From Adiantum capillus-veneris (taxonomy: Eukaryota; Streptophyta; Polypodiopsida; Polypodiales; Pteridaceae): a stretch of DNA of 64,000 nt. A model generated the notes under the pieces. It was given only the letters and a program-made list of their open reading frames with translations, made no database searches and had not been told where the DNA came from. The stretch spans positions 10,047,501-10,111,500 of the forward strand of contig CM043967.1 in NCBI GenBank assembly GCA_014529385.2, read 5' to 3'. This document shows positions 33,546 through 47,079 of the stretch, one piece after another; the stretch's first letter is position 1; each line of letters begins with the position of its first letter. A program made the position numbers and the translations under genes.

Positions 33546-34791
33546 TAGAGAAGTCTCTTGATCTTTTTATTACAATCCAAGCTAATTGAAGCTAAGTAAG
33601 TGTAAACACAAGCTCCAAAGGCCATTTATTGAAAGCCACACAAAAAAAATTATTAAAAACCTAAAGCTAGGGTCTTCAATACCCAAATATGCCAAAGGGT
33701 AAAAATCAAAGGAAAAAAATGCTTTTGGTTATACACATGATGCTCTTTGATAGCAAATTTATGCATACACAACATGAGAAATAAAATGCTTCTAAATAAG
33801 CAAATTTGCAATTTTTAAAACCTCTCATGCATGATTCAAAAGTTGATTAGTTTCTAGCTCAATTGAAATATGGAGTTTAGATCAAGTCAAGAGCTAAAAA
33901 TAATGCAACTTTTTATGAAAGTAAGGTGCTAGGTCTCACATGAACACAACACAACATTGAAATTTTCTTTTCATGTGTCTAGTAGCATTTTTGCTACTTT
34001 TTTTTACACTTTTTTGCTTCATTATTTCATTTTTTAGCACTTTTTTATTGCTTCCAATATGAGAGTATTTATGGAAAATGGACTAAAGGACTAAAGCCTA
34101 ATCATAGCCTTAGGTCATGTTAAAAATAAATGGAGTATTAAGACTATTACTAAGAGTTTAGGACTAATGAGAAATGAAGCTACATTAACTTAAGGTCAAG
34201 GCTAATTATCTATGATTAGCACACATAAAACCATATTTTTAATGCGTTTAATATTCACAAAGCAAAGTGTTGAAACTTTGGTATGCACAGTTTTTGAAAA
34301 TGAAAGAACCATAGCTTAGAAGCAAAAATTACTTAAGCCAAGCATAGAGAATGGAGAGATGAACAAAAGAGAAAAATCACGGAAGGATTTCACATATTCA
34401 TGCTATTTGTAGAGAAGTCTCTTGATCTTTTTATTACAATCCAAGCTGGGGGGAAGCTAAGTAAGTGTAAACACAAGCTCCAAAGGCCATTTATTGAAAG
34501 CCACACAAAAAACATTATTAAAAACCTAAAGCTAGGGTCTTTGATACTCAAATATGCCAAAGGGAAAAAATCAAAGGAAAAAAAATGCTTTTGGTTATGC
34601 ACATGATGCTCTTTGATAGCAAATTTATGAATCACACAACATGAGAAATAAAATGCTTCTAAATAAGCAAATTTGTAATTTTTAAAACCTCTCATGCATG
34701 ATTCAAAAGTTGATTAGTTTCTAGCTCAATTTAAATATGAAGTTTAGATCAAGTCAAGAGCTAAAAATAATGCAACTTTTTATGAAAGTAA
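33546..34791 (+). repeat. Direct duplication: 380-bp copies 865 bp apart
   Basis: 33,546-33,925 and 34,411-34,791 share AGAGAAGTCTCTTGATCTTT, CAAAGGCCATTTATTGAAAG, GCAAATTTATG and GATTAGTTTCTAGCTCAATT with few differences. Copy 2 is followed by a different sequence (TGGCTTTGGAAAGCC), so this is a partial duplication and not an array. Confidence 0.85.
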
Positions 34792-37700
34792 GTGGCTTTG
34801 GAAAGCCAAATTTTACATCTCTAAAGCTCCCCAAAAACGTTGGGTAAACACCATCTCAAATGAAAAAAAATTCACTTTAGACTAAGCTATGAGTTAGCAC
34901 GTATACAACTTTTAGTCAAAAGAATTGGAATGGCTCTTAAATAGCCAAGTTTTATGATGGAGTGCCGACCAGCACCTTGGATCAATGAAATCACAGCTTT
35001 TCCCACAACGCTTCAAAACTCAATCATTAGTGCTTTTAAACATTTGTTCATTAAAAGCATGCTCAATCAAAAGCCCTAAATTTTACTACCCTCTCATGGT
35101 CATTCAAAGAAGCTTAATTTTTAGCACTATGTAAAGATTTTGCAATCAAGTCAAGTACTTAAAATGCACAATCAATGCCAGGCCCAAAATTTAGTGATCT
35201 CTTTTTGCTATCAAGAAGCTCAATTTTAGTGCTTTCCAATGATTTTTCATTCAATTTAAGCACTAAAGTCTCAACCAGCTCAATCAAGGTGCTCAATTGT
35301 TGCTCAAACCCTTGCTCATGCATAGTAAATATATCTCTAAAAAGAGAGAAAAGAAAATGGTGAAATGATTTTTCAATTCTCTTGAGGTGATCAATGAAAT
35401 TTCCATTTCAATGCAAGTTCAATGCCAATATCTCCAAGTTAGTGCCGAACATTTACATTCAAAACAAGCATTAATTTGGCATGATCCGCAAAGATTTCAT
35501 TGTTCATGCATTCTATGAGAAAATCGTCACAATGAAATGCACAAAATTTGATTTTGCATGATCTCATGAAGTAATTTTAGCACGCAATTCAAAAGGTTAT
35601 GCATAAAAGAAGCTCCCAACCAAACCAAGCATCAAAATCTTATCACAAACCATAAGCCCTGCAATTTTTATGAGACCCATTTATAGCTAATAAAAAATGT
35701 GTTGCCCCTACTTGTTTTCAATGCAAAAGAGCTTCATTCTGTCGACCCAAGCAGGTTGCATGGTGGGAGGTGGGAACACCCTCTTTTTTAAGGCTTATAT
35801 AAAAGAAAAATTTATAGCTCTGCGGTAGTCTGAAGTGCGAGCATGTGATTGTGTGGGGTTCAAGGACCAATGCGCGCATGTGTTTGTGTTTGGAGAAGTT
35901 GCATAACATTGAGGATGGAGGTGGGGATGTGCCACTACAGGCCTCTCGTAAACGCCCTTGTGCAGGAGGTGGAGGACAAGGGGTTGTAATGGCAGCTATT
36001 GTAGTTGTAGGCATCTGCCACCCCCAAGCACGCGGCCACCACATTGTTACACCCCACCTGCACCGGCTTTAATGGATGACTGCGTGTGTGTGGGTATGGG
36101 TTAAGAGGATGCTGTGGTGCGAAATTTGAACGGGATCGTGGGCAAGAAGTGTAGGCCAGAGAAAGGCAAGGCTCGGAGGCAAGTGGATGGCGGTCTGCAG
36201 CAAAAAAAAAGGGTGCCTTATTCTCACAAGCATTGAAGGCAGGTGGCCTCGTGAGCTGGTTTTGTGTGTGTTTAGAGCTGCAAGACAAAACTCAAGTGGC
36301 TGTGTGTGTGCGTGTGGGGTCTCGCAGCCAGTACGAGTGCGTGAGAGTGAGAAATTTACCTCATAAGAAGGCAAAATTAGGCGGGCTACAAGTGGTAGGA
36401 TTCACTTTTTAAAAAGAATTTTCATTTAAAAATCCTCCTCTTAGGGGATGTGCCCACATGGACAAGGACAGAGAGAGCTTTTGCACCATACGATACCTCA
36501 AGAAAAAAATTGTGAATTAATTCCTAAGCACACTCCCACAAATTCAAGCTCATGCTGTCAACGATCAATCAAAGTATACAAACTTGGTATCCATGCTACC
36601 AAAATTATGATCAATGTTATGACACTTTAGCAATTGATTTTTGTCATGCAAGCACAAAGTTACGGCCTCATTTTCTCTCATGAAGAGTGCCATATTCAAA
36701 CAGTAAAACACTTGACCTCAATCGAACTATCATAATCCACGTTTGAGCCCATGGATTGTGCAATCACAACATAAAATGAGAAAGATTCGATCAAGGGATC
36801 GTGCACAATGTCAATTAACATCCGTCTTTTTTTATTGCTTCATCTTTACATTTCTTTGAAAATACAAGTGTACAATTGAAAATTATGCATGCAAAAAAAC
36901 TAAGGCTTCGACTCAAGATTGATGGCATGCATTCTAATTGTCCTTAAGCAACACTTTATGCATATATTCCCTCATTGGCCATTCTCGTTTGAATTAACAA
37001 TCATCGCAAAATTATTTGCTCATATCCAATATCCTTAATCATTCAAATCCAATTGGATTGTCATTTAGGATCTACACACACACGACTTTTGGGTGCAATT
37101 GTGCACACACATGAATGTAACATTGCCATGTTCATAACATTGATCAATCATTAGTATGGCAATACAAAAATTCTTCACAATTGAGCATTAATTGAGTGAC
37201 CTAACTCAATCTTTAAGCCAATTCATGTTACACGTCAATTATTACGCCAATTCATCATCATAATTGGTAAAAATATCAATTATTTAGTCACAAATTGGAT
37301 TGTACATGCCATTGATTGACACACAAACCCAAATTTAAGCCAAAAATTTATGCACATACTCCATTAATTTCTCATCGTAATGCTAAAATTCCATACTCAA
37401 TCTAGCATAAACAAATGCATGCATACTCAGTTTCTACTACCCAATCAAGCAATGTACACACTCACAAATTAAGCACAAAAGTTCAAATTTGGCTCAATTG
37501 ACAATGCATTTAGGCTTACACCTAATGATTGCACACACTTTTCATGCACATTTCACAATCAAAAAGCATTTTGGTGCCTCAATTGACCATCAATCATTGA
37601 AAGTCAAGTGGTCTTGGATGGGTGCACACACTCATATTTTGCCCATTTTTTTGGCAACTAGGCTTATCCAATGATTGAATTAGCCTAGCATACACACGAA

Positions 37701-40700
37701 TTACATGATTGCACACTCACATATCATCAATTCCATCAATATCTATGCATGCACACACTCAATATTAGGTGCACACACACTTGAATTTTATAGCATGCAG
37801 TTTTTTCCCTCTTTGTTATATTACACACACAATGATTATTATGCACACACATGAATTCTTGTTGCAAATCAGGCTTAATCTTGACACACACATCATTCAT
37901 TAGTAAAAAATGACCATTAATTTCATTCCAAAACAATTAAATTAGGCTCTCAAGTCAATTTATTTACACACCTAATTTTAGCAATAAATTAGCAACACAT
38001 TGGAATCAAATTAATCACCCAAAAATTGAATGGAGTAGGTCAATGCACTCACAATCGATTGCATCCAAGCTAATTCTTGCTCCACGTGACGATTCCATCA
38101 TGCACACACATGTGTGGCTCTTCCAAATTACCCCAAAAATTGACCATTGTAGGTCAAAAATCAAACACTTAAATCATCAAATTAGGCATGGATTAACACA
38201 ATTAACTTGATAAAAGTGTTGATTCCACCTCTTATAAGGGGATTGAACATACATTACACTTCAAATGTTAGCGGTTAGGTTAGTACATTTAGTCAAAAAT
38301 TAGTAAAAATTTACATGAATTAGTACAATTGGCATGGAAATGAAGTGAAATTACTCTAATCTAAACATCCTATACTCACTAGCTTAGGTTATCGATCATG
38401 TGCAATGGGGCCAAATGTTGGGAGAAATTGTAGCATAGCCTAATCAACCCAAGACCAACAAAATTATCAATCCTAGGATCAGCAACCTGGCTAGGACATG
38501 GAAGCACGAGCATCAGATGTATCAAATGAGAGGATTCAAGAGAATTCTCATCCAATGCAATACAGATTAGCCATGAAAAACTAACTCTAATCACATCATC
38601 AATCAAGCATCACCTACACACATTAAGCCCACCAAAGTTTGACTCGCCATAGACTACAATCTCAAAGCACAATCATGACAAGCACACACTAATTGCATTG
38701 GTGTTGGCCTCTCCAATCACCACATGCCAATCAAGGTACTTCATCAAAAGCTACACACACAAGGTGAATGGTGCTAGAGTTTCATTAAACCCATCCACAC
38801 ACACGAAAACAATAGGGAACATACACTAATCACAAGATTAAGAACCAACTTAATCAACCTAATTAGAGATGTTAAATATTGCAAATCAAATGCTCATAGA
38901 AGGATAAGAGTGGTCAATAAGCAAGAAGTCATCACATATACTCAAATCTAGAATAATGAGAAAGGTGAAACTACTTCATGACATAATGGAATATAGAAGA
39001 ATTAAACTAATCAAGAAAGTAGAGATTAGATTAAGAATAGCTTCTCTAATTACATTGAATTAGCACTAGTCTCTTAAGCATGGGCATTAAGCTCAAGGCT
39101 AGGCCATCCATAGAGTGAACACTCAAGAGAGAGAGAGAGCTCTCAAAATTTCATCCTCAAGAATGGCTACTCAAGAATAAGCCTCCTTGCATAAAGGATT
39201 CCTTATAAAGGCTTGCACCACAATCCTTTCTACTATGGGTATAAGTTTGAGCCTCTAAGTAACATATACAACTTGGAACTCATAATGAGCCCAAAACCTC
39301 ATGTAAATGTGGATAGGAAATATTGTGCACATCCATAACATATCTCGCACTTGATGCATAATCGATGTAGATTGTGTTAGCTGCCGCTACTAACAAGTAC
39401 ATGTATAGGAGAAAATTCTATTAACATAACAAGTAGATATCACTAACATGTTACTCTCAAATCCATGAACTCTTGCCATCAAAAAGACCTACCTTTTGTT
39501 GTAGGTGAAGCTTGATGGAAGGTTAGGAGAAAATGGTGAAGAGATTTTAGCAAGAGGCTAGGGGGAAAATTTGAATCACTACTTGGTTATGAGGAAGAAG
39601 AAGAGGCTTGTTTGGTTCTCAATGATGATGAAGAAGAAGCCATTATCTATCTTCAAGCACCTTAGTTTTCATCCTCTTTGTCTTTAAATGTGTGTGCACA
39701 TGTGTGTAATATAGAAACCTACAGAATCTCTCTCTCTCTCTCTCATAGGATTGTACACTCTCTCTACTTGAAGGATGATGGGCTATGGTGGAGAATCTTT
39801 ACGTTGGAACATGGTGGCTATGGAGATTGGAAGAGGGAGACCCATAATATTCATTTTTAAGAAGTTTATAGTCTATGGCGTAAGAGGGTGAGGATAGTAA
39901 TTGATAGAAAAAAAATGTGTGGGAGAGGTTTGCCTCCTCTCTTTTTTATACAGGAAATTACAAGTGAGTGAGTTAGTGGAGAAGTAATTAGTTCTCATTT
40001 TCAAGTTAACGGATAAGTATCTCTACTTATCAAGTTAGTGGAATTCCACATATCTTCATCCTCTTCATTTGAAACAAATATGAATCAAGCTTGTGGATGA
40101 GTATTTCTACTTATCAAATTAGTGAAATTACACGTGTTTTTATCCTCTTCTTTTGACAAGAAGATTTTCTCTTCCCACTCACATTATCTTGCTTTCCACT
40201 TATAATCTCTCTTCCTACTCACTATCTCTCATCCCACTCATTTTCTCATTTTTCACTTATTGTATCTCTTCTCACACATTATCTTACTTTTAACTTCTTA
40301 TCTCACTTTCAACACATTATCTCACTTTCCACTTATTATGCAAGAAGGAATGCACATGAAGTGGTTTTTCATTAAGTTAAATTAACTTAAGACAAAGACT
40401 GTGATGCACAAATGATGGACAATCCCATGTCTTCATCCCATAGTCAATAGCAATTGACCTGAAGAAGACCCCTTACACAACTGCACATCTCATTCAATGG
40501 TATTATATAATACACGAATCATTCACAAATTTCAATACATAATACAACATTAGAAAAGAAGAGACATACGGCTTGGGTTGATGTGGTGTTGTACACCTTG
40601 CTAGGTATTGGTGCTCTCAACAAGCTACCATGGAAATGTGTACTATTAGAATATACATAGTTCACAATTTCAGGACAAAACTCATTGATGCATTTCAAAG

Positions 40701-40950
40701 AACCAACACATTGGCTTTGTTGTGTTGGGGTGTATGACATATCCACACCACCAACTAGTGGAAACCCCCTCTACATTGGAAGCCTACACATTTGACATCA
40801 ATGATTACATCATCAGATGCTCTCTCCTAGCTACGCAGTTTGTATCCATCTCATATCCAAGATTCACTCAGCATTCTAGTCCACTTTTTGCCCACCATTC
40901 TCATCTAGCTTATCATTAATCTAATCATGTTTTCCAACTTCTATTAGTGT

Positions 40951-40953
<3 letters not shown>
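34792..40953. other. Non-coding, AT-rich insertion sequence
   Basis: I see no gene. The stretch has frequent short CACACAC/TGTGTG clusters (36,070-36,320 and 37,070-38,830). There is a recurring ATGCACACAC(A)-type word near 37,490-38,110, short CT tracts at 39,130 and 39,727, and a TTATCTCAC(T)TT word repeated at about 40,180-40,340. Short open frames show no domain. Confidence 0.5.

Positions 40954-41038
<85 letters not shown>
40954..41038. repeat. CT microsatellite
   Basis: About 85 bp of perfect CT. Confidence 0.98.
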
Positions 41039-41039
<1 letters not shown>

Positions 41040-42094
41040 ATCTTTTGTAATCAGCACACTAATACAATAATAAATGGAATACTCTTAGATGGGTGATCAT
41101 AAATGGGTATCAAATGGTTCACACCTAGGCCTATTAAACCCTAATCACTCTCTCTTTCTATCAAGTATTAGTATCAATAAGCTACACAACCGTGTTGGAA
41201 TTCTCATAGAGTTTGGGCACCTTCATTGCAAGCCACTACCCTTGTCTATGAGAAGAGCACATGATTAGTAGAAGTGTGTGTGTGTTTGGTTTAGTGCATT
41301 TACATTTAGGATTAAGTTTTTCATAACATTAGCATTGGGGCTATTTTTGCTTTTGGTGCTACATCAAGTATCTTTGAGCTTTAAAGACATCAATTTTTAC
41401 CTCATTTTGTGTTTTCATTGAATATTGTGATTTAATCATTGGCCTAATTGACCTATGAGTATGAGTAGTCCTTGATACAAGCTTTCTAATGAGCCTATGC
41501 ATGCTCCATTTGATCACCGTATGAGAGATTAGTTGAATAATTAATCTTGCAATTTCTTGAGAAGCTTACATTGCTATACCCTAATTTATAGGAGCTTAAG
41601 ACATTTCCAATCTTAGGTGTGTATTTGTGTGCGCACTTGCCAATTCCTTGTTGCACAAGTCTCTAATGAGCTCTTAATCACCAAATTTTGTAGTCAATAT
41701 CACCTCCAATTAATATCTTATTTATGGGTGTGTTTTTCTTGTGTGTGAGCCACTACAAGTTCGTTCTTATTTTACTTTATTTGGACTCCCTCCATGTACA
41801 TAGCTACATAGTGTGGTGTTTTGACCACTATTTTTAGTGCGAAAGTCGTGGGATTGATCAACCCTTGAGATTGTTGGGGGACATCAAGCAAGCAATCAAG
41901 CGGAGCTTTTTGCATGCAGAAGTCTATGACCAGATGGGGTCACCTAACGAGCGCCTTTATTTTCTTCCCCCTATCAATCCAATTTTTGATTGGGCCTCAT
42001 GCTTATTGACCCCCTGGCATTCTATTGATGACAACAACCAGCTCACTCTACTTAGCATACCATTGATTCTCCATTTGCATGTGCTAAAACTTTA
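41039..42094. other. Non-coding, left flank of the Ty3-gypsy insertion
   Basis: A frame near 41,940-42,080 (MGSPNERLYFLPPINPIFDW) resembles no family I know, and it stops at the LTR. The flanking bases TTTA recur right after the second LTR, so 42,094 and 50,397 were once adjacent. Confidence 0.45.
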
Positions 42095-43514
42095 TGTCAT
42101 AAAATCTAATATCTAACCAACCCCAATGATGTCTCATATTAAATTGATCATTTAATGTGGGAGAATAAACAAGAACAAGGGTTAGAATATAGATATGTGC
42201 TTATGGATTTGTCTCAACACGGGGCCAAGGTTAAAGGGGTCCAAATGAGAGATGGTATGTTAAAGAGCAATGCTACCTAATGGAGCTTAAAGACCTTAGG
42301 TTTAGCTTCATTAAAGACCTCCAAAAGTTAGTGTTAAAAAGTCAGGCAATCTAGGCCTAACGTTGAGGTGGGAAGCCTACCCAAGCATGAGGTGCTTGTC
42401 GGCTTGCTAACTAGTGCTTACAGTGTTTGTGGGAACCTTGAGGTGATTTTTATGCTTAAAATGATTAAGGTTCTTAAGGTGTTCAATTCAAAGATAAACT
42501 CTCAAGAGGCATAAATTGTTTCATGCTTAATTGACTAAGTGCTTGAAGTGTTCAATTCAAACCACTTAAGAAGCATAAAAGACACATGTCAAAATCCTCC
42601 ACAAGTGGCCCTCATGATGTGCTTGAATCCTATTAGGATAGGCTTTAAAGGGGTCCAATGAGAATTTAGATGCATAAAGTTAAATAATTAAGTCGTTTAT
42701 CTCAAAGAGGAAAAAGAGGACATGTCCAAATGATATAATTAAATAATGAGAGAGAGAGAGAGGTGGAACAAGAATGAGAGGTGGGTATACTCTCCCACAC
42801 ACACACATTCTCTCATTGTGTGGAGTGCAAAGTGCAAGAGCTCCATCTCCTTCTCCAAGCTTGTTGAGAAGTGGAGAGCCTACACCAACACTCTTGGCTA
42901 TGGAATGCAAATCAAACCAAGATCCATGCTTTAATGCTTAAGCTTGCCATATTCTTCATCTTCATTACTATGCTATTATGCTATGATAAGCAAGAAGAGT
43001 CATGATAAGTGAGGAGCTATTTCTTTCTCCTATGGATGATTCTTATTCCTCTTCCCTACCCTCATTCCCCGCTAGCTCTCTCCACCTTCTAATCTGTTTG
43101 AGGCCTTGGGAGTGAGGCTTGGGATAGTTAATTCTTTTTGCAAAGTTTATGTTATGCTTGTGATGCATGAAGCTTTACATCTTCATTGCATCACCTAAGT
43201 CACAAGGAACACAAAGATTGTATTGTATGAAGTCTCTCTTGATGGGAGAATCTATAATACAAACGCCTTTTCGAGTGGAGATCGAGTGGAGACCGGCTCC
43301 AAGTAAATCTGGTCCTCAATTATTGGCATGTTCTCTAATACTCTCTCTCTTGCAAAAGTATTGTTCATGCCAAGTTAATTAAATACCATGTTTATGTTGC
43401 TACCATCAATTAAGTTCACCCCCTATATTCTCAAAGTAATCTCACAAAAATGCTCACTCTAATTCTCTTAATTTCGCTATTCTCAAAGTTCATATACGGA
43501 CCATTTCCATTACA
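42095..43514 (+). repeat. 5' LTR of the Ty3-gypsy element (1,420 bp)
   Basis: It starts TGTCATAAAATCTAAT and ends CATTTCCATTACA. It holds a short GA tract near 42,748 with ACACACACATTCTCTCATTG after it. Confidence 0.92.
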
Positions 43515-43515
43515 T

Positions 43516-43527
43516 TGATATCAATGC
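43516..43527 (+). promoter_or_regulatory. Degenerate tRNA-Met primer binding site
   Basis: TGATATCAATGC, one base after the LTR, matches TGGTATCAGAGC at 9 of 12 bases. Confidence 0.6.
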
Positions 43528-43881
43528 ATTTGACTTCTCTTTTCTTGCTTAAGAAGAGAGGTTGTTAAGTAGCCTATTAATGGTTGATTTTGTTAATTAT
43601 ATTAGGGTAAATGGTACTGTGATCTATTATCGGTTTTGTTGAGCCCACTATGTGGGATATGGTGTACACCTCGAGAGCTTTGGTCTTAATAATGGGGTCT
43701 TTTTAAACTTGCCTACGGCTTAACCATTATTAATCCATAAGAAGTCCAAAAGGAGCTATCCCTCGGTAATTCTGCTATGTTAGACCCACCCCGCTACTCT
43801 TTTTCAAAGGCTAAAGGAGTAGCAACTAAGGTTTTGAATTACCAAAGAATACAATAAGTAAACACATAAGTAAAATTAGCA

Positions 43882-45230
43882 TTGGGTGACAATAACCAAG
43901 AGAGTAGAATGAACATTGATAAATTCGATTTTGCACATGAAGGTGCTACTAATAATGCCCCCATGTTTATCAATTATCTTGTTATTAGGTTGCATCAAGC
44001 TCTTGGAAACCTTACTTTGAAGCCGAAGTTACTCAACAACTTCGTGCTTATGGGATTTCCCTTCCTCTCCAAGAGGAGAGAGAGCTTTGGAGGCCTCTTG
44101 ATGAGACCCCCAAAAGAATACGCTCTCCCATATGAGAGGAGGAATCCAAAGAACAAGAAAGTAACAAATTCCTAAGTTCCTCTGAAGATGTGGCTCTACA
44201 AAGACGACGATCTAGACGATCTCCAACTCCTCCTATGAGGAAACGGTCAACACACAGTCCTTCTCCTTGTCACTCCAAAAGGGAAGAGAGGAAACAAAGG
44301 AAGAAAAGGTCAAGAAAGAGGTCACCCTCTTCTCCTTCTTCTTCACCTTCCTCTGCTCGCGACAAAAGCTATGGCTATTCTCCTAGATAATACAAGAGGG
44401 GAGGACATCACAAATCATATCTTGCATGGAAAAGATCACAAAAGCTCAAGAAGTTCAAAGAGGGAGGAAAGAGTATCTCTTTTCTCACCTATGATGGCAC
44501 CTTTGGTGCCACCGACAAAGTATTGGCCTTCATCTAGCAATTTGATGCGGCCTTTGGAGACAAGGGCTTCATGGAGTCCTGCAAACTATGTCATGTAGCT
44601 ATGCACTTCCAAAAATCGGCTCGTCAATGGTGGGATAGCCTTCGTGGGAACGGTGAAGCCCCAAAGACATGGAAAACTCTACAAGTTTCCATCATGAAGC
44701 AATTCCTTGCAAAGTGATACAAAGGACAAAGTACTTACCGATGATGTAGTTTAAGGCTTCTCTCACGTGAGTCTATTCACAAATATGTGGAAAAGTTTTG
44801 GATTTACATCTTAAGGCTACTCTCTTCCAAAAGTTAAATTTTTCCATGAAAAAGCAATAATTTTTTGCGGGATTAACTGAAGAAATGGCCAAGTATGTCA
44901 ACTCCCAATGGACTGGTTCTATCACCGAAGTAATCCACCACACCATGGTTGCTTCTCACATCAATTTCCAACAAGGGGCTAGACAGAATTTCAAGCCTAT
45001 GGAAAACAAAGACAAAAGTGATGCGAAGGGGAAAACCAATGCCCAAACTTTTCCCAAGGCAATTTCAATAACAATAACAACATTAATTGGTCCAAGGATA
45101 AGGGAGTTTACAAAGGTAAAAAAAACTCTCTCATGAATGACTTGAAGCTTTTTGCAAGGACCATAAGTATTTTAAGTGTGGGGAGCAAGGACATGGCTAT
45201 GGTTCTTATCCCAAGAGAAATGCCCGCAGT
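43882..45230 (+). pseudogene. Ty3-gypsy gag
   Basis: Successive frames give a start region (MGDNNQESRMNIDKFDFAHE), then a Ser/Arg-rich stretch (KRSPSSPSSSPSSARDK, about 44,310). The capsid block follows: KSISFLTYDGTFGATDKVLA, a TAG, QFDAAFGDKGFMESCKL and HFQKSARQWWDSLRGNGEAP. The zinc knuckle near 45,170-45,215 reads YFKCGEQGHGYGSYPK, where the first and last Cys of CCHC-type CFKCGEQGHxxxxC have become Tyr. The gag is broken by stops and frame changes. Confidence 0.85.
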
Positions 45231-45338
45231 GAGACTCCTAGAGCTTCCACCATCAAAGCTCAAAAAGAGGATGCTCATTGCAAAGTATCACATCTCTCCT
45301 ATGCTTGGGTAAAGGTAAGGGAACATGATGCCTTCATC

Positions 45339-45608
45339 TTGTTTGACCCTGTCTCTACGCACAACTTCATATCATTGGAGTTGGCCACCAAGTTGGGCAT
45401 TCAAGCTTTTGAGATGGTAGATACTATAACTACTAACACAGCTTTCAATGGACAACAAGCCTTTGTTCCTCCCTTGATTGGGAAGTTGAGACTTCATGCC
45501 CAAAGCTATGTCGACAAAGAATACTTTTTCATCTCTCCTCTCCAACATGAGGATGCTTCCCTAAAAGGAGAATCTTCTTCACCTACAAAGGAAAGAGCAT
45601 GTATATAG
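45339..45608 (+). pseudogene. Ty3-gypsy protease
   Basis: LFDPVSTHNFISLELATKLG corresponds to the retropepsin site 'LxDSGSTHNFIS'. The catalytic Asp remains but the next two residues are Pro-Val in place of Ser-Gly, so it should be inactive. Confidence 0.75.
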
Positions 45609-45769
45609 ATGCTAATGAGTCTGGTCATACAATACCACGTGTAAATTCACCAGCTTTTGATAATTCCATGAAAAGCTCGATTTTTGCGTACATGATTTTT
45701 GTCAAAGAATCCACTAATGACGCTAATGATTTATCAAATGAAAATGGTAGGAATTAAGAAGAGTTAGAC

Positions 45770-47072
45770 TTGTCTACTTTTCTAAATGGATTCCAAGATA
45801 TTTTCATCAATGATATCCCTATGGACTTACCTCCAAAACGAGGGGATGATGACCATCAAATTGAGCTCCTACCAGGAAGCTCACCGCCTAACAAGCCTTC
45901 TTATGGAGCTTCCCAAGCTCAACAAGATGAAATCATTAGGCAAGTACAAGAATTGGTAGACAAAGCGATGGTGAGCCTAGCTCCTCTCCCTTTTGTTCTC
46001 TAGTCCTTTTAGTGCAAAAGAAAGATGGTACATACCGTCTGTGTGTGGACTATCAAGCACCAAACCATATCACTATCAAAAATAGATTTTCCATGCCTTG
46101 GGTAGAAGATCTATTTGACAAGCTAGAAGGTTCTACCTACTTCAATAGGATTGACCTTAAAAGTGGCTATCTCAAATAAGGATAGTGGATGAAGATATCC
46201 TAAAGACCGTGTTCCGTACAATGTTTGGTCTTTATGAATATCTAGTCATGCCTTTTGGCTTGACCAATGCACTAGTCACATTCAATTGTTTAATGGAGAA
46301 AATATTTAAACCCTATTGCAAGTTCACTGGAGTTTTCTTTGATGATATCATCATCTACTCCAAGTCCTTGGAGGAACACAAGCAACATCTCCAAGTGATT
46401 TTTCAAGCATTAAGGGAGAACAAGTTTTTTCTCAACCAAAAGAAAAGTGAATTTTTTCTTCAAGAGATTCAATACTTAGGTCATATTATCTCTCAAGATG
46501 GTATCCATATGGATCCATCAAAGTTAGAGGAAGTAAAAGCATGACCTAATCCAAGGAATCTACATGAGCTAAGAAGATTTATTGGTTTGTGTGCATACTA
46601 TAGACGCTTTATAGCAAAAAAATTTAAATAGCAGGATCATTATATGACTTAACAAAGAAGAACGTTAAGTATTCATGGACTGCTAAGGAGCAAAAATCTT
46701 TTGACAAGCTCAAAGAGAAGCTTACCTTTCAACCAGCCCTCATGCTTTCGGATCTCTCAAAGCCATTTGAGGTCCAATGTGATTCTTGTGGTGATTGCCT
46801 TGGAGCAGTCTTGCTTCAAGAAGGGCATGCCATAGCATATGAGAGACAAGGGCTCAATACGTTTGAATAGGTCTAAGTTGGGCATTTATGAGAAAGAGCT
46901 TTTAGCTGTTCTACATGCCCTAGATCACCAAAGTCTCAAGTACTTCATGAAGCAAACCAAGCTTTTCAACAAACAAATGAGGTGGACAAATTTTCTTTCA
47001 CAATTTATTTTCATATTGCTCACATTGCTAGTAAGCACAATCAAGTGGCCGATGCACTTTCACGACGACCAA
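45770..47072 (+). pseudogene. Ty3-gypsy reverse transcriptase and RNase H
   Basis: The linker QDIFINDIPMDLPPKRGDDD leads to a frame with KKDGTYRLCVDYQAPN, FSMPWVEDLFDKLEGSTYF and IDLKSGY. After a frame break at 46,176 come RTMFGLYEYLVMPFGLTNAL and the catalytic box FFDDIIIYSKSLEEHKQHL (YVDD-type, FFDD here). IQYLGHIISQDGIHMDPSK and a TGA at 46,542 follow, where relatives have Trp (VKAWP). RNase H is seen as CDSCGDCLGAVLLQEGHAIA and IYEKELLAVLHALDH. It is not functional. Confidence 0.92.
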
Positions 47073-47079
47073 AGCCAAT

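Noticed and set aside
40519-40746. Minus-strand frame with SLKCINEFCPEIVNYVY as a transposase fragment
   Set aside because: Two Cys residues and general look were not enough to assign a family, and no neighbouring homology supports it.
41865-42116. Frame with MGSPNERLYFLPPINPIFDW as a gene
   Set aside because: It is short, has no recognised family, and is cut by the Ty3-gypsy LTR. Continuation beyond 50,397 gives no convincing protein.
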